Below, piece by piece: positions 1 to 12,640 of a DNA stretch of 64,000 bases. Source of the stretch: Glandiceps talaboti (lineage: Eukaryota > Hemichordata > Enteropneusta > Spengelidae); contig NC_135551.1 in assembly GCF_964340395.1 (NCBI RefSeq), positions 27,389,380-27,453,379 on the forward strand. The letters are read 5' to 3'. The number at the start of each line of letters is the position of its first letter. Positions within the stretch are counted from its first letter, which is position 1. Under the pieces are notes generated by a model. The model worked only from the letters and a program-made list of their open reading frames with translations, did not search any database and was not told the DNA's origin. Position numbers and translations under genes: made by a program.

Positions 1-1340
1 GGAATTATATGCATTATGTATAAAGTATGTTAGCATGCATCAGTTGTTCACTTCGTACTGCTCAGTACTGTCTTTAACCTTAGTCACTCAAAACTGTTTT
101 GTTGACACGCCTGTAATTATCTGGAAAGTAGTCCAGCAATGCCATCACAATACGTAGCAAACAAAGTTTTAATCTGGATAGAGTTGTAACAGAAAATTTG
201 AATGGATTGGCAATAGTAATTAAACTGTCTTTTGTTGTGACCATAGAACCTACCACCAACAGTTGGTGGAAGGTGTATATTCTGACGTCAATTGGGGGAT
301 ATGGATTTAGGATTGACTAATTACTTATGTCAGTTTCCCACTGACTAAAACCATACTACTAGTTTAGTCCTTTTGCTTGTTTTAATTCTGAATACATGCA
401 TATTGTACTATAAAATATGATTAATTGGTTTCAAAAGTGAGATCCTTGTCATTTTATATAAAAAGTATTATAACATCAATCTTCTACCTGAACAAGATTA
501 TAGAAATGATGAACCCTCTTGTAATTTCTAAGAGACTTGTTGATATAATGAAAATTGCATTTCAAACCACTTTGCTTTCTGTCAAATTGTAATCAAAACA
601 GTCCAAACCACTCAATAGTTCCTGTTTATGAAAGCCCTGCCTTTTAATAGGAGGGGATATGCTATTATAGCCTCTAAACCAATTGATCGCTGAAGTAGTG
701 ACAGCTGATTAATATTTTTATACGCCATCTTGTGAAAAAATGCTGGGAAAACACTGTATAATGTATTGCACTATAGTTACTTTAGGGTTCTCAATTTAGG
801 TTACACCCCTCAAACTGGAATCAACAGTCTATCTATGTGTTTCTATGCCTATAAAGTAATATAATTACTGAAAATATCATTTTTACTCGGTAAATTATTC
901 TACATTTTGACATTATTTTGTAACTGTTAAAAGAAATAAATTTGACATGATGCTAGAATCCACACTATACTATTCTACATGGAATGACACAACCCATTGG
1001 TTGTATTAAAACAGGCATGAGCTCTTTGTTTCAGTACTTCATTACCCCTCCCACCCTAATATGAGGCTACATGGTTAAACCCATCCAAAGAAACAATAGG
1101 AACATACCAAAATCGAGGGGTGAGTAAGTTGGCGATGTAAAACCTTTTCATGATCTACTTTAGTAGTTAGTAATCTGACTTCAGTATGTATCAAACATTG
1201 TCCCAAAGGTGCTCCCATTTCTTTGCAAACCTTTTCATGCAAACACTGTCACATAAGAGTTTTTCTCTTTGCTGTCATTCCAGGCAGAAAAGAATGTTAT
1301 GCTTCTTTGATCACAAATGCCTTGTCTATAGGTCAGGTGT
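1..1340. other. No gene seen (left flank)
   Basis: AT-rich sequence with no exon-like open frame that I can support on either strand. The only local structure is a short perfect hairpin at about 251-269 (CCACCAAC-A-GTTGGTGG). It probably lies downstream of the minus-strand gene whose poly(A) signal is at 1360-1365. Confidence 0.5.
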
Positions 1341-1359
1341 CAGCCACAGTGTCATGTGT

Positions 1360-1365
1360 TTTATT
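1360..1365 (-). terminator. Poly(A) signal AATAAA of minus-strand gene
   Basis: On the minus strand AATAAA lies about 30 nt after the TAA stop at 1396-1398. This spacing is normal for a very short 3' UTR. It supports the view that the frame ending at 1396 is a genuine last exon. Confidence 0.6.
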
Positions 1366-1395
1366 TAATCAACAAACTCTCTTAGGCATAAGCTT

Positions 1396-1577
1396 TTACA
1401 CATTCATGGCAAATAATCTAGCCATTGATCGCACTATTATGGACTTGAGTATATCACCCATTGCCATGGTAACATCAAACTTAGTTCTAACTTGACTAGA
1501 ATACGATAATAATTCTTGAATTGCTGCCAACAAAATGTCCACATTTGGAGGTTTAGGTATGGAGTGTATAAATCATT
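1396..1577 (-). CDS. Probable last exon of unidentified minus-strand gene
   Basis: Reading the minus strand, an open frame of 58 codons runs from 1572 to the TAA at 1396-1398. Its translation looks protein-like (contains NVDILLAAIQELLSYSSQ and ends ARLFAMNV, amphipathic heptads), and AATAAA follows closely. The best acceptor for this frame is GGCAG at 1524-1528, so the exon would be 1396-1523, but it needs an upstream exon ending in phase 1. The exon at 2330-2506 ends in phase 0. Joined directly to that exon, through either this acceptor or a TAG acceptor at 1578-1580, a different frame is read and ends at a stop at 1437-1439. Either an exon between 1.6 and 2.3 kb is missing from my reading, or the alternative frame is used. 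The function is not recognised. Confidence 0.45.
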
Positions 1578-1594
1578 CTACCAACAGAGCTTTT

Positions 1595-1735
1595 TTTCAA
1601 TTTTTTATTTTTTTTTGGTGTTTGTGGTAGAGTTTGATCTCTGTCTGCCAGCGGAAAGACTTGTTGTGATAAGGGATTTACTGTAATCTCTAATCTGACT
1701 GGAAGGTATACTTGATTGTTGTTAGGTAGTCGATT
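1595..1735 (+). mobile_element. Possible tRNA-derived SINE remnant
   Basis: On the plus strand GTGGTAGAGTTTGATC resembles a tRNA-type A box. It is bordered by an unusually T-rich tract at 1593-1618, which would be the A-rich tail if the element is read on the minus strand. No second copy was found to define the ends. It sits in the intron just upstream of the last exon of the minus-strand gene. Orientation and limits are uncertain. Confidence 0.3.
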
Positions 1736-2329
1736 TATACTGAAGCAAATTGTATATTCTCATTTCTGGTTCTGTAATATTAGCCTTGAGATGTGACTAC
1801 CTAGCTCAACTCGGCATATTGTTATGGCGAACAACATTGTAAAACCAGATAGCCAAGTCTCTGAGCTATAGTAATATGACTTAGGAATTAAAAATTTGCA
1901 GCAAATAATATTACATTTTCTGATTTTAAAATTTAATGTACAAGTATTATATGTATGATGTTGCCAACAAAACTGCTTAAACTGCTTTAATCTTACAGTA
2001 TTTTGTGGATATGGTGAAATTGACAGCACTATTTCTATCTTGGCAGCAAAAAATTACAATTTGCATCAAACTGTTACAGAATTATAAGTTAGGATTTGAC
2101 CATTGATAGAACTAGAACACACCAAACATACAACCACATTTGTATTGCCTACTTTGATTAATAATCAACACTCTTGTGTAGGTTGACTAATCAATCTTTT
2201 GAGATGTCATCATTTTATTTGTATGAGAAAAGTAATAATATTCTGTCCAAGAAGACAGCATGGATTGCTGACAAACAAGTGGGTGAAAGTAGGGGGTGTT
2301 TTCTGACATATTTTATATATATGACTAAC

Positions 2330-2506
2330 CTGAATATTTCGGATAGATTTTTCACTAATCCAGTTTTGAATTTTAGCCATCTGATCCAGTGATCTCACTG
2401 ATGATGATGATGCTCTTGAAGACACTGATGTACCAGTCCGACTGGGATTTGGTGTTGACCATGGTCGCCGTGACAACAGTTTATCTCTGTTAGCCTTCCT
2501 CACCAT
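2330..2506 (-). CDS. Internal exon of unidentified minus-strand gene
   Basis: This is a 177 nt minus-strand exon, phase 0 at both ends, encoding 59 residues. It starts MVRKANRDKLLSRRPW, continues with a Ser/Arg-rich stretch (SVSSRASSSSVRSL) and ends AKIQNWISEKSIRNIQ. The acceptor is a good TTTTCAG directly before the ATG codon at 2506, and the donor is CAG|GTTAGT with the exon ending at 2330. It joins in frame to the 5' exon at 4251-4346. The charged, Ser/Arg-rich sequence has no transmembrane segment and I do not recognise a domain. The intron to its 5' side is 1.74 kb. Confidence 0.7.
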
Positions 2507-4250
2507 CTGAAAATTTATATTAAAAATGAGTAAAATAACAAATACATCAAATACTATCTATGTTCAAGACATGAAAGTTTGATGCTGAGCAAATTTCATT
2601 TCCATGGCAACCAGACACCTGTTAAAGAATGAGGAGCAGGGTATGCTGGAATGTCAGTTGTGGGTGCTTTATGACCTTAAGTCATTAAATCACATTTATA
2701 AATGTACCTTGTGGAGAATTATTAGCTGTTCAGACAGTTTGACCTGTACAAATACAAGATTGTGAACAATACTTAGAGACTTGGCTATCTGACTTGACAA
2801 TGTCATTTGCCAAAACTGTCAGCCTCTGTCGAGCCAGTATTTTGGGTCAAATAACCAAGTCTCTGGGCTGCATATTTTCATTACTGGGCTGATTTCAATA
2901 TTATAAGTTTCAAATCTTCATACAAGTGATGCTAGTAAATTTAAGTGCTGGACAATGAGTTATTGATGCCCACAATTTGGGGAAACACAATGGAGATCTT
3001 TTTGTTGGAATGTTAGGATCTTGAAGGACTAAGTTCAAGTGCTGCTGGATGAGTTTTCATTCAGTGGTCAACTTGGTTGCTGGTGCAATAAAATTATATA
3101 TGTACCAGTACTTACATGTAAAACAAATGTACTTGGAGAGTGAGATGAATGTAGCTATGCATTTTACAACAAAAGATCAAATTCTATATTCAAATAAATT
3201 ACTTTTGTAAACTACTTTACCATTATTCATTGTCCCACAAAAGTATTCCTCATCAGCCCCATGATATATCCTAAATCTGTGTGCAGTCTGAAGTGATATT
3301 TGGCACTATCCAAAATTCTGACAAAATATACCTAACACTTAACTACTACTAGCAAGTAATTGTGAAAGTCATTTTGAAGATCTAGAGATAACTATCTACA
3401 TTTGTATTTTGAAGTCTCTAGTATGTACACAATAATTTAATTACTGGTTTACAATGTAATCAAGAACTTTAAAGGTGTCAAATATCTCTGAATAAAGGTG
3501 ATGAACATACTATAAACTAAAGTTTTGACACCTCTAACTACATTAGCATTTATATAGCTTACTGAAATGTGATTATCATATCATTTGCTGTGCAATATGT
3601 TGGTTGGATTTTTTTTCTCTCTAAACAAAGAAACATTAGGAAAATGTCTCTGGTTGATATCGCTTGGAATTAAAAACAATTACATGTAACTTTGATGTGT
3701 TGTAGTATTTAGAGAAACAGTGAACCATGTGAATTAAGCAGTGTGTGGTATTAGACGGACGAGTACCATACTCAACTGGTGGTTTCTAATACTGTTTGTT
3801 TAAGAGTAGATTGAGGTCAGTTAATTCGAGATACACAACATCAAATATCATGTCATGAAAGGAAATTTTATACAAAATAAATATCAACAATGTCTTTCAA
3901 GTTGGATTTAGGCTACCCTCAGATGAGACCCACTATGGGTGATTCATTGCAGGAAATGTGGAGTTGTGTTTTGTTGCTGCAGATGGCCATACATTGTGCA
4001 GAAACCACCCCATGCATACACTTTTGTCAAATGTCGAAGGAAGACGGAAGAAGCCATACAAGTAACGTTACAAATATGTCTGTCACGTACGGAAACGTCA
4101 TTATATTTTATACTACTTATTGTAACACACAAGACATCATCCTTTCAACTTAGCAAATCATTTAGAGAGTAGTTATGGGGTGATTACATGTCATGGAAAC
4201 AGGGTATTCAAGTTCATAGAAATGGCGATGTAAACATAGTCAATACGTAC

Positions 4251-4346
4251 CGTCGTGTAGATTCGATCATCAGGGTCGATCTTCAACGACTCCACACAGT
4301 CCGGCGTGTGTACGGTGATACTGCCCCGAAAATCCTGCACAGACAT
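4251..4346 (-). CDS. First coding exon of unidentified minus-strand gene
   Basis: Minus-strand ATG at 4346-4344 opens a 32-codon exon (begins MSVQDFRGSITVHTPD, ends DDRIYTT). It ends in phase 0 at a consensus donor, G|GTACGT at 4250-4245. The joined protein starts with these 32 residues followed by the 59 of the exon at 2330-2506. No signal peptide is present. CpG dinucleotides are frequent around this exon, in contrast to the flanks, as expected of a 5' end in a methylated invertebrate genome. The product is not recognised. Confidence 0.7.
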
Positions 4347-5138
4347 TTTTATCGTGGGGCCATGTAATCTCCGTAAACGTCTTGGTGGTATCGGTGCCTC
4401 ACTCAGCTCCTAATATGTACAATTCAAGTAAAAATAAAGTAAAAATACAAAATAATCAACGAGAGTGTGGTTCAAAGTCCCGTTCAGGATCCATTACATT
4501 GTCTGGTCTAATTACCATATTATATTTTCCTATATCACTTCGCGGATCAAAACGTTCGCACTGCTTTTGAAAACAGAAAAAAATTAACTTGAAATCCAGA
4601 GCAAACATTTGCTGTTACCTGTTTATGCAAGGTATTATCATTTATGCGATGTTTAATCCAAGTTTTCTTTGGACTATATTGTTGTCGCGGATTGATAGTG
4701 AATGAAGAAAGGGTATTATGTAGCTATGGTAAACATTTTCCGCGGAGCGCGTTACTGCGACAAGGTGTCTCTATAGCAACAAACCATATCCGGTCAGCCA
4801 TATTATCGACCTTTGACCTTGTAAGGAATATCGATCTGATCGCTCAGTACCTTTTGAGGTGGGTATTTCAAAAGTATTTTGTTCTCGATCACATTCGGTT
4901 CCATTGTCTTTTCACATGTCTCCCAAAAAAATAAGCTGTTAAAGAGCCCCCAAAGCTAAAATAATGCCGCATTCAGGCGAGTGTAAGTGTCATGCAGACA
5001 TTTCTGTTGTGATCACCGATCCAACATTTTGAATTTTTGGGTTTGTTTACATTTGTTAAACTCGTCATTGAGATTGGCAATGGTAAAAAAAAGCACGAAA
5101 TACCCCAAATACTAATACTATTATATGACACACTCATG
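4347..5138 (-). promoter_or_regulatory. CpG-containing 5' region of the minus-strand gene
   Basis: This stretch upstream of the ATG at 4346 is locally rich in CpG (for example CCGCGGAGCGCG near 4740-4752). It contains an RFX-type X-box at 4767-4780 and a TTTGACCTTG nuclear-receptor half site near 4810. Plus-strand open frames here are short and not convincing, so I read it as promoter rather than coding. Confidence 0.4.
4767..4780. promoter_or_regulatory. RFX X-box-like site
   Basis: GTCTCTATAGCAAC fits the X-box consensus RYYNYY-N(1-3)-RRNRAC at every position. X-boxes are bound by RFX factors and are typical of ciliary gene promoters. It lies about 420 bp upstream of the minus-strand ATG at 4346. 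Similar motifs occur elsewhere in the window (2598-2611, about 25.8 kb, about 28.6 kb), so chance is possible. Confidence 0.4.
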
Positions 5139-5600
5139 TTTAGTTTAGTTTAGTTTAGTTTATTTCAGTAAAACAACAAGATCGACAGTGCAGATATACA
5201 AGTAAAAACTGGTACAAATTGTTGAATTACTTGGATAACCCACGAAAGTCAAAGACTTGTTTCCAGTGGGGTCCGTACAGTGATTCAAGAAAGTGTCAGG
5301 ATTAGCATAAGTATTTGACTACATGGAATGGGAAAGAATAACAGATGAAAAGGAAAGCTATCGAGGCAAACTAGCTAATAGGGAATAAACACGCTGTTTC
5401 CAGTATTAGTGGTCCCTTAGTGTACTGGACAGATATGATTTGACTGCTTTTTTGAAGACATTCCTTTGTGATATCTGTTTTATCGATACTGGTAGATTAT
5501 TCCAGTCCTTGATAGCATTAGCGTAAAACGTATTTGCATGGGAGATGTTGAAATACTTTGGCATGTATAATTCTTATTTTTTACACGTCTTTCCCGTTAG
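5139..5600 (-). mobile_element. 5'-truncated LINE, 3' end of reverse transcriptase ORF
   Basis: On the minus strand 5573-5406 encodes 55 residues ending in a stop, with the motif TFYANAIKDWNNLPVSI followed by VFKKAVKSYL. This is the conserved C-terminal end of non-LTR retrotransposon ORF2 proteins (I/WNxLP then FKxxL). An in-frame TAA stands immediately upstream, while a neighbouring frame reads RVKNK, so there is a frameshift and the copy is dead. The element ends at 5139-5163 in five TAAAC units (TTTAG on plus), a typical LINE 3' microsatellite tail. The clade cannot be fixed from this fragment. Confidence 0.85.
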
Positions 5601-5735
5601 GCCTAGGCTGGTATTAATCCTGCTTACATGACGGTGCACGAGTCTGTATTACTGACTTGACTCTGAGGGACAATTGTCAGAATCGAGTCCCGAATTCCTC
5701 CGTATGCAAGCAGGACTAGGCTGGTATCATATTGT
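5588..5735. repeat. Imperfect foldback next to the LINE
   Basis: CCTAGGCTGGTATTAATCCT near 5600-5620 and its diverged complement near 5710-5735 (AGGACTAGGCTGGTATCAT) enclose further imperfect complementarity. It looks like a small decayed foldback element beside the LINE 5' truncation point. Confidence 0.3.
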
Positions 5736-8700
5736 GTTTTCAATAATAGAAATTACAAAAATAGTTAACTCATGCTAGTAGTAGTACCATAGTACATAGA
5801 TTGAAAGATCTGTAGTTGTTTGCACTCCACAATGTTGTCTTTACACATGTAAGTAACAGGAATGTGTAAGTATTATGTGGAGCACAAACAACAAAGAATC
5901 ATTCAGTCTAGCCAGTGCGACAGATTGTTTCAAATATTTATATTGGAATTGAAATTATCGAAAAAGGTATGTAGCAACACAATATCAGGAAAGCTATTTG
6001 TGTTAAATTAAACTTTTTTTTTCTCCAAACAAAAACTTCAAAATTATCACCTGAAAAACAAAAGTTGAATTTATCACTTTGGATTGCCAACACAGGTGAA
6101 TTTTCATTTGAAGGAAGGTTATTTGTTTTGAATGTTGTATTCATGATAAAAAAAACTCCATCCAACATGAGTTGAGCAATTGATTCTTATTGGCAGTCAA
6201 TAATCAATTGATTCTGATTGGCTGTGGCAGGAAACAAGATCAGTGATCACCAACCAATCAGCAACATTGCAGTTATGTATTTTTTTCTAATGATACATAT
6301 GAATGTAGAAATGAGTGATATGTGAGTGATGCATTCAGAGCATCTTGAAGGAAATTAATGTTACCAGTGCTATCCTTCCATGTTATTTGACAAAACCAAT
6401 ATTTTGCAGTGTCACATAACATATAAGTATTTACTGTAATAATATCAATAACAAAATTATAATTGAATGCCTTCCCATTGAAATAACCAACACTGGTACA
6501 GACCAGGTTACAGTACTTGGCAAGGGACTGTACTGTGAAAATACTAAATTGTCAACCAGTGCAGATACACAATATTACATGTGTCTTTTCATGTTCAGGT
6601 ACCCCTAATACAAATCAAACACAAGGTGAAGTGACTTTCTTTAAAAAAAATAGAGCAGTTGTGTTCAGAAATAAACATGATTATGTTTGACATGTACCCC
6701 TGGTACTATGTCAGTCCAATTTAAATAATTCTCACACGCCAGAGAATATTTTTTGTTCTGATGCAACAAAAAATGGCCTCTTGACTGTATGTTTTTGATA
6801 GTATTATAAAGTTGCCAGGGGTTTTATAACGATGACTAAAACTTAATGAAATCATTTGAGTCTAACATGAATTTCTATAAACTCTATGCAACAAGAAAAT
6901 GTGTAATATAATATTTTGAAATGGAAATATTTGTAATGTTTAAAATTTGAGTATTGGGATTTGTCTGAGTAACTTAAATACCTGTGTTATTATTCCCACC
7001 AGGAAGAAACTAATCCTTTGAGATGTATTAATCTGTGTTTAATTACATATACACACCTTACAAAGAAATATGTAAACCAAGTAGTCCAGCACTGGGCAGC
7101 TGTCATATTGAAATGGTATTGTTGAGAAGTAGTGGTGCTACACAGAAATATGTATGACACCAAAATGTTTAAAATAATAGTAACTATGTATGTTGCTATA
7201 CTGTAATATTTTTGTAACATATTATGCTCTGCTGGTGCACTGTTTGTTATTGCCAGCTATGAAATATGAAATCAGTTACTTTGGTGCCAGATTCTTGCGT
7301 GGTCCATGAAACTACAAAATTCAATGTAACATAAAGTGACTGAAGGATACAATATCATCTTTTACAGTTTTTCTGTTGTTTTTCAGTGAAATAACACGAC
7401 AGTTTGATACAATGTTGTGTGTCCCTCTTGTCTATATTGTGTGTGAATAGCATATGACCAGTCTGTTAACCATGTGCCACAGAATGTAACTTTTTAAGTT
7501 ATAAACAAATGACAGACTCTGTATAGGTGTCATTGAATTTGAGGATAAAGTACAAAACTATTCTGGGTTGACACAAGGCAGACAAGTCAAGCTGTAAAAT
7601 CTGTGATAAAATCTTGATATCTTTAGAATGATCATCAAGAGATACAAACTGACACGCTGATATGATATGTAGAAATATACTAGTAGTACTGCTAGGCATT
7701 CTGAGAGTTTGTTTACTCATTCCTCTTGCCAAGGAGTTGTGTAATGAAAAATGTACGTATAGACAAACCATGGAGGTTTAACCCATATAGTCTCAAATTA
7801 TGAATTTCTTGTGAATTATGCAGCATAACATAAAGACATATGTGCACCCAACAGAATTAGGAATGTTAATAAAAAAATACACACTCTTTGATATATCTCA
7901 GTCTTTCTACCACCTCCAGTTTTCCAATATACTATATATAGCCAGTCATATCAACATACAAGTATAAAAGGATATAAAGAAAAAATACTTATTGAGATCA
8001 TAAAAAAATTAAAAGAAACAAGATAATTACCGGACTGATATATTTGATAGTTTTCCTAATGCATCGTTTTGGGTTAATCATGATGCCAGCATACAGGTTA
8101 TCTCATTGAAGTGCAAGGCTTGTCTGACTCTAGGTGGTAGTTACAGTGTACTGACTAGAAGTAGTAGTTACTATGTATTGACTAGAGGTGGTAGTTTCTA
8201 CGTACTGACTCTAGGTGGCAGTATAGTATTTACAGAGTGATAATCTCACATACTTCCTGACTTTAGTAGAATTGGAATGGCTTTTTGTATTGTACCGATA
8301 AGTTACTTTAATGGCACGATTTTTGTTGATCAACAAATAAGACTTGAAATGATATGTTCATACAACACAAGGTGTCCCAGGTATTTGTAATATTTATAAA
8401 TCTACAGTGATGGTGAACACTGGCTGTAGGATTTGAAGCTGTGTTTTCTTTTATTATTGGGTGACTTTGTAATGTTTTGTCATAGTGAACATAAATCTAT
8501 CACAAGAATAGAATTGAGGCATAGTGGGATTACACTAGTATCACCTGAATGGGATAGGGATATAAGTAGGAAATGAAATGATTTATGCCAGGTTTGGGGT
8601 TGGATTTAGTGAGATTTTGACAGAGGTGTATGTGAGGGGTGGGATCGGGATAGGATAGGGGTTAGTGAATCTGTCTATCACTCTATTAAGGTTGACATAA

Positions 8701-10930
8701 AGGAATGGAGAGTACAACTGTTACCATTATTGGATGAGGATAGATCATGTCAGGAAGGAATCTATCACTGGTATGTTAATTTGGAACTATTTCTTAGACG
8801 ATGGTGGGATGGAATGTAGAATGTAATTAACAACAACTAAGATAGAATAGGAAAGGATGTAAGTGGGCACCTTGCATGAGTATGTGTAGTCCTATTATCA
8901 TATATGATTTGATGTTCATACCTCAAGAAAATTGATCTCCAACTTTTAGGATCTTCCCATATCAAAATGTCAACCCTATTAGTGCCAATTGTCATTCAGT
9001 GTCATACAATGTCATATAGGGCATTACAAGATTTTCTGGGAAGAAAATAGGTATTGTTCCCTTGAAATATATGTTTATCCAAAATATGTCTATCCAAAGA
9101 ACAAGCCATCATACCATCAATTGTAGAAGGTACTAACTCTTTAAGGATTGTGTCTCAAAGTGAACAGGCTAGACAATACCAGAGTATAGTGAAGGAAAAC
9201 TAGTCACACAAATTGGAGATTAGATTCTAAGTTAAACTACATCTCAAAGTAACTGTATGTTGAGTGTTTGTGTTTGCTAATGAAACTATTAGTGTAGCAA
9301 CAGTATGGTTGAGAATGATATTGTAAATGATATTTTTGAGAATTCAGTTGAAAATTGTATGAGATTCATGATATGAATGTTATGTTCAAATGTTGCCTAA
9401 ACCTTGTATAATTAAAGGAGCTGTCTATAAATAGCTCCATTAAAACATACATTTTTAAATTTTGTAATTCATTGTCGAATGTCATGTGAACAATTTTATC
9501 GGTGAAAGTTCTCTAATATTCATGAAACAGAACAAGTCATCATAGTACATAAAAAATGAATATGAAAATAATGGTATTTTCAATTTTCATTTTCAATGTA
9601 ATATCTTGTAAACAAGTTGGTAAATATGAGCTGGTGAGTGTGCACATCATTTTCTATGAGTGCGCCACCATTGTTACAAAATTGAGATTCGTTTGTTTTT
9701 TTTGCAACCCTTTCCTGTTGGATATATACATAGTATATAGTTTCACTGTATGTAATCAAAAAATCAATTTTGACAAATTGCATGTCTTGAAAACTTTGCT
9801 TTATCTAGGGAAATATTAAACTCAACTCTATATTATCATAAATGGCAATGAAAACATTTTTGAGAGGAGCATTTATTAGAAAACAACCAAAACATTGGTT
9901 CCTTGCTCTGGGATACTATTTCATGAATAACAACTGAAGAAGGCTAAGTGATTTAACCAAAAATATACAAAGTGGATTATTTATGCTCTGAGTTCAGAAC
10001 TAGTACTTTTAGAAATTTTAGTTTTAAGTTGTTAAACTATTATTTACATGGAAGACGAAAATTCATGATTGTTAGAGATTAGTGTGTTGGTTAAATTAAG
10101 CTGTGATACAAAAATTATGGAATTCAAACTTTGGGGGTTTAAAAGTTATTCAGGCTTTCATAAACTAGGAAAATGTGTAGGAAAAGGTGAAACGGGGTGT
10201 GTGTGGAAGATTTAAATTTTGATCTCCTTGCCACCCCCAAAATTATCACTATGTAGTAGACTTTGAGAGGTCTATGTGTCTGCACAAGAAAAGTAAAATG
10301 GAAATGGAACATGTTGTTAACCCTTTCATTCCTAGAGACGACATTGGAATAAATAGAAACTTGATTGTAAGAACATTTTCTAAAATTTAAGAATATTACT
10401 TCATTGGGAAGTAATATTTCTTGAATTCTGATCTAAAACAAGCGACCTATCGGTCAGAATAGCTCCGCTGTTTGTTTTTTTTAATTTAATTTTTTATTTT
10501 GGTGACATGTAGAAGTGGTTCAGGTCTTCACTATGCAGTTTTGTTTTAGCGATGCAATAAAGTGGTTAGTGGTTTCATATGATGTCTCACTATAAAACAC
10601 ATTTTACACAGAAGTTGGTAATGTATTGTACTTTTATACCATAGTCACCATTTTATAACAAAAATCTACTGTTATGAAAAATTGCACAAAATCTCAGAAA
10701 AAATGACTGGGAAATGCACACAAGAAAAAGAAAAAAAGAGGATTTTGAGGTTGGCTATAAATAATTCCAGTGTCTTACAGCTGTAACCCTGGAAAATTTT
10801 AATGATGAATGAAATAAACTAGGGATCTAAAATAATTTTGAGGCAATTTGAATTTGAATTTTCTAACAAATTTACAAAGTCAACAACATTCAACTTGTAC
10901 TAGTTGTGGTAGATATATATAGGGAAGAAA
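5736..10930. other. No gene seen; minor tandem repeats
   Basis: AT-rich with no exon-like frame I can support. At about 8128-8232 a degenerate ~35 bp unit (TGACTCTAGGTGGTAGTT and variants) is repeated about three times. At about 10383-10417 a short hairpin pairs AGAATATTACTTC with its complement. It is probably intergenic or intronic. Confidence 0.45.
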
Positions 10931-11474
10931 TGTATTAATCGCCATCTTAGTTTCCGTACGGCGACAATCTCAAGTACCCGGAAGAGAGTCATTCTCAGCC
11001 ATACGTTACAGTGGTAACACTCGTTCATGTTCGGTTACCTTTCACAAAGAAAACACAACGAAATGGTTGAAATGATCTTTTTTTTTATTTCTTTTCATCA
11101 CAACAACAAAATCTGCGTGATTGATCAAAAGTGTTGTAAACTAAACCAGAAAGAATTATCGGACTGGCTAAACTTCCCGATGAACTGGAGTAAGGTCCTA
11201 CTACTTCCAAGTAAGCCTCGATAGTACTATAGTACGTGAGAAAATCGTCTCAAACTAGCGATACAACTTTCAAAATATAACTTGACATGTCTTCATTTGT
11301 TAGAGTTATACAATTCAAGACGGGTTTTCACTCGAAAACAACAATTCTGTGAATAATGACACTCTGAACGCAGCGATTTCTCGGACGATGTTACCACTGT
11401 AACGTATGGCTGACAACGACTTGCTTCCGGGTTAGTCCCTCGTGCATACGGGTGGATTGTCGGCGATTAATACA
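10931..11474. mobile_element. MITE-like element with ~90 bp terminal inverted repeats
   Basis: The left arm (about 10931-11025) begins TGTATTAATCGCC and contains CATACGTTACAGTGGTAAC. The right arm (about 11393-11474) is the reverse complement of the same series of blocks, ending GGCGATTAATACA, at roughly three-quarters identity. The ~370 bp between the arms holds an ATG-initiated 65-codon frame (11027-11224) whose origin is unclear. No clear target-site duplication was seen. The arms have more CpG than their flanks. Confidence 0.65.
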
Positions 11475-12350
11475 TACATCGTCTGATATTTTAATTCACA
11501 GTGTTTCTTGTGACCGGCGCCTGTCAGCAGACTCTGCCATTTTTTTCATCATTCCATTGTATTTAAACCTTGTACTTGACATTTCGCAATATTTATAATT
11601 CTCAACAAAATACCTCAACATGCCTCACTTCGCTCGTACTCAAAGCAGCCCCGCGCGGTATGATCACTGACACTGATGACATGATGAGAGAGAACCTTTT
11701 CGGATTTACATGTAAAACGGGGAAAGATACGCAAAACATAATGCAAAGTCTGAAGCCAAATTAAAGTTGTAATTATTTTAATTATTTTTACTTGCCAAAT
11801 ATTTGCATTTTGGAAAGGCAAGACACGTTCATGTCGTTTAACTTTACATGTGAACTGTCGGCCATAACTTCAACCGCATGTCTGGCATGCCCTTCCTTAC
11901 GCAAGTTGTCTGAATTCTGGTTCACTGTCATTCCAAATTGCACGACAATATAGAATTAACCACAAGTTACATGTTATCTGAAAACATCACACTTTTATAG
12001 TGGGTCTGAAGTGTGATTTTAGTGAGTACCAAGAACGTCCTGTGTTGATACTCAAGATACTTGCTGTGGAAAATCGCTCGGTCAAATGAGGTCACCTTCA
12101 GCTTCTGGTCGAATCAGGATAGAGTATGCAAATGAGGATGTTGCGGACTGATTTGAAGTTTACAACCCTGTTTCGAACAAACGCTTGTCATTTGGGCGCC
12201 CAATGCGTAGAATTATGACTATAGCACATATTACATTGCTTGTTTGACGTCAATAGTGTCTTTTGAAAAGTGGCAGTTTACTTAAAGTCTCGTCGACTGA
12301 TTTCCAATATGGCGTCGGTCATTATGCTCATTAACATATTCATTTTTTTT
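11475..12350. other. No gene seen
   Basis: CpG content is higher than in neighbouring sequence, with a CRE-like TGACGTCA at about 12246 and an octamer ATGCAAAT near 12127. An ATG in a GGCG context at about 12309 opens only a short AT-rich frame. I see no splice-bounded coding exon. Confidence 0.4.
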
Positions 12351-12359
12351 TCAAATTAC

Positions 12360-12640
12360 AAAAAAAAAATCATAAAAAATAAAATTGAGGATGTGCTGAC
12401 TTGAAATTAACAAATCTGAGTAAGCTACCCCCTGCGCATCAACACGCCAGATATCAAAGCAATCTAATAAGAGGTTTTCAAGGAGTTGATGAAAATGACA
12501 TTTTATGAAAAAAAATCATAAAAAATTGAAAATGGCACAGATCAACTTGGCATGAACAAATCTGAATAGCCTCCCCCCAGGGAACATGCACACCAAATAT
12601 CGAAGAATTCCGACTGTCACTTCCGGAGTAGATAGTAAAA
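12360..12640. repeat. Two-unit tandem repeat (~147 bp)
   Basis: The block AAAAAAATCATAAAAAAT followed by AACAAATCTGA(G/A)TA, a C-rich AGC(T)ACCCCC motif and a CA.A.GCCAGATATC motif occurs at about 12360-12508 and again, diverged, at 12509-12640. It resembles a short satellite or internal repeat of a dispersed element. Confidence 0.55.

Noticed and set aside
4644-4934. 96-codon plus-strand ORF facing the minus-strand gene
   Set aside because: Composition is Cys/Phe/Leu mixed without domain or splice support; it overlaps the CpG-rich promoter region.
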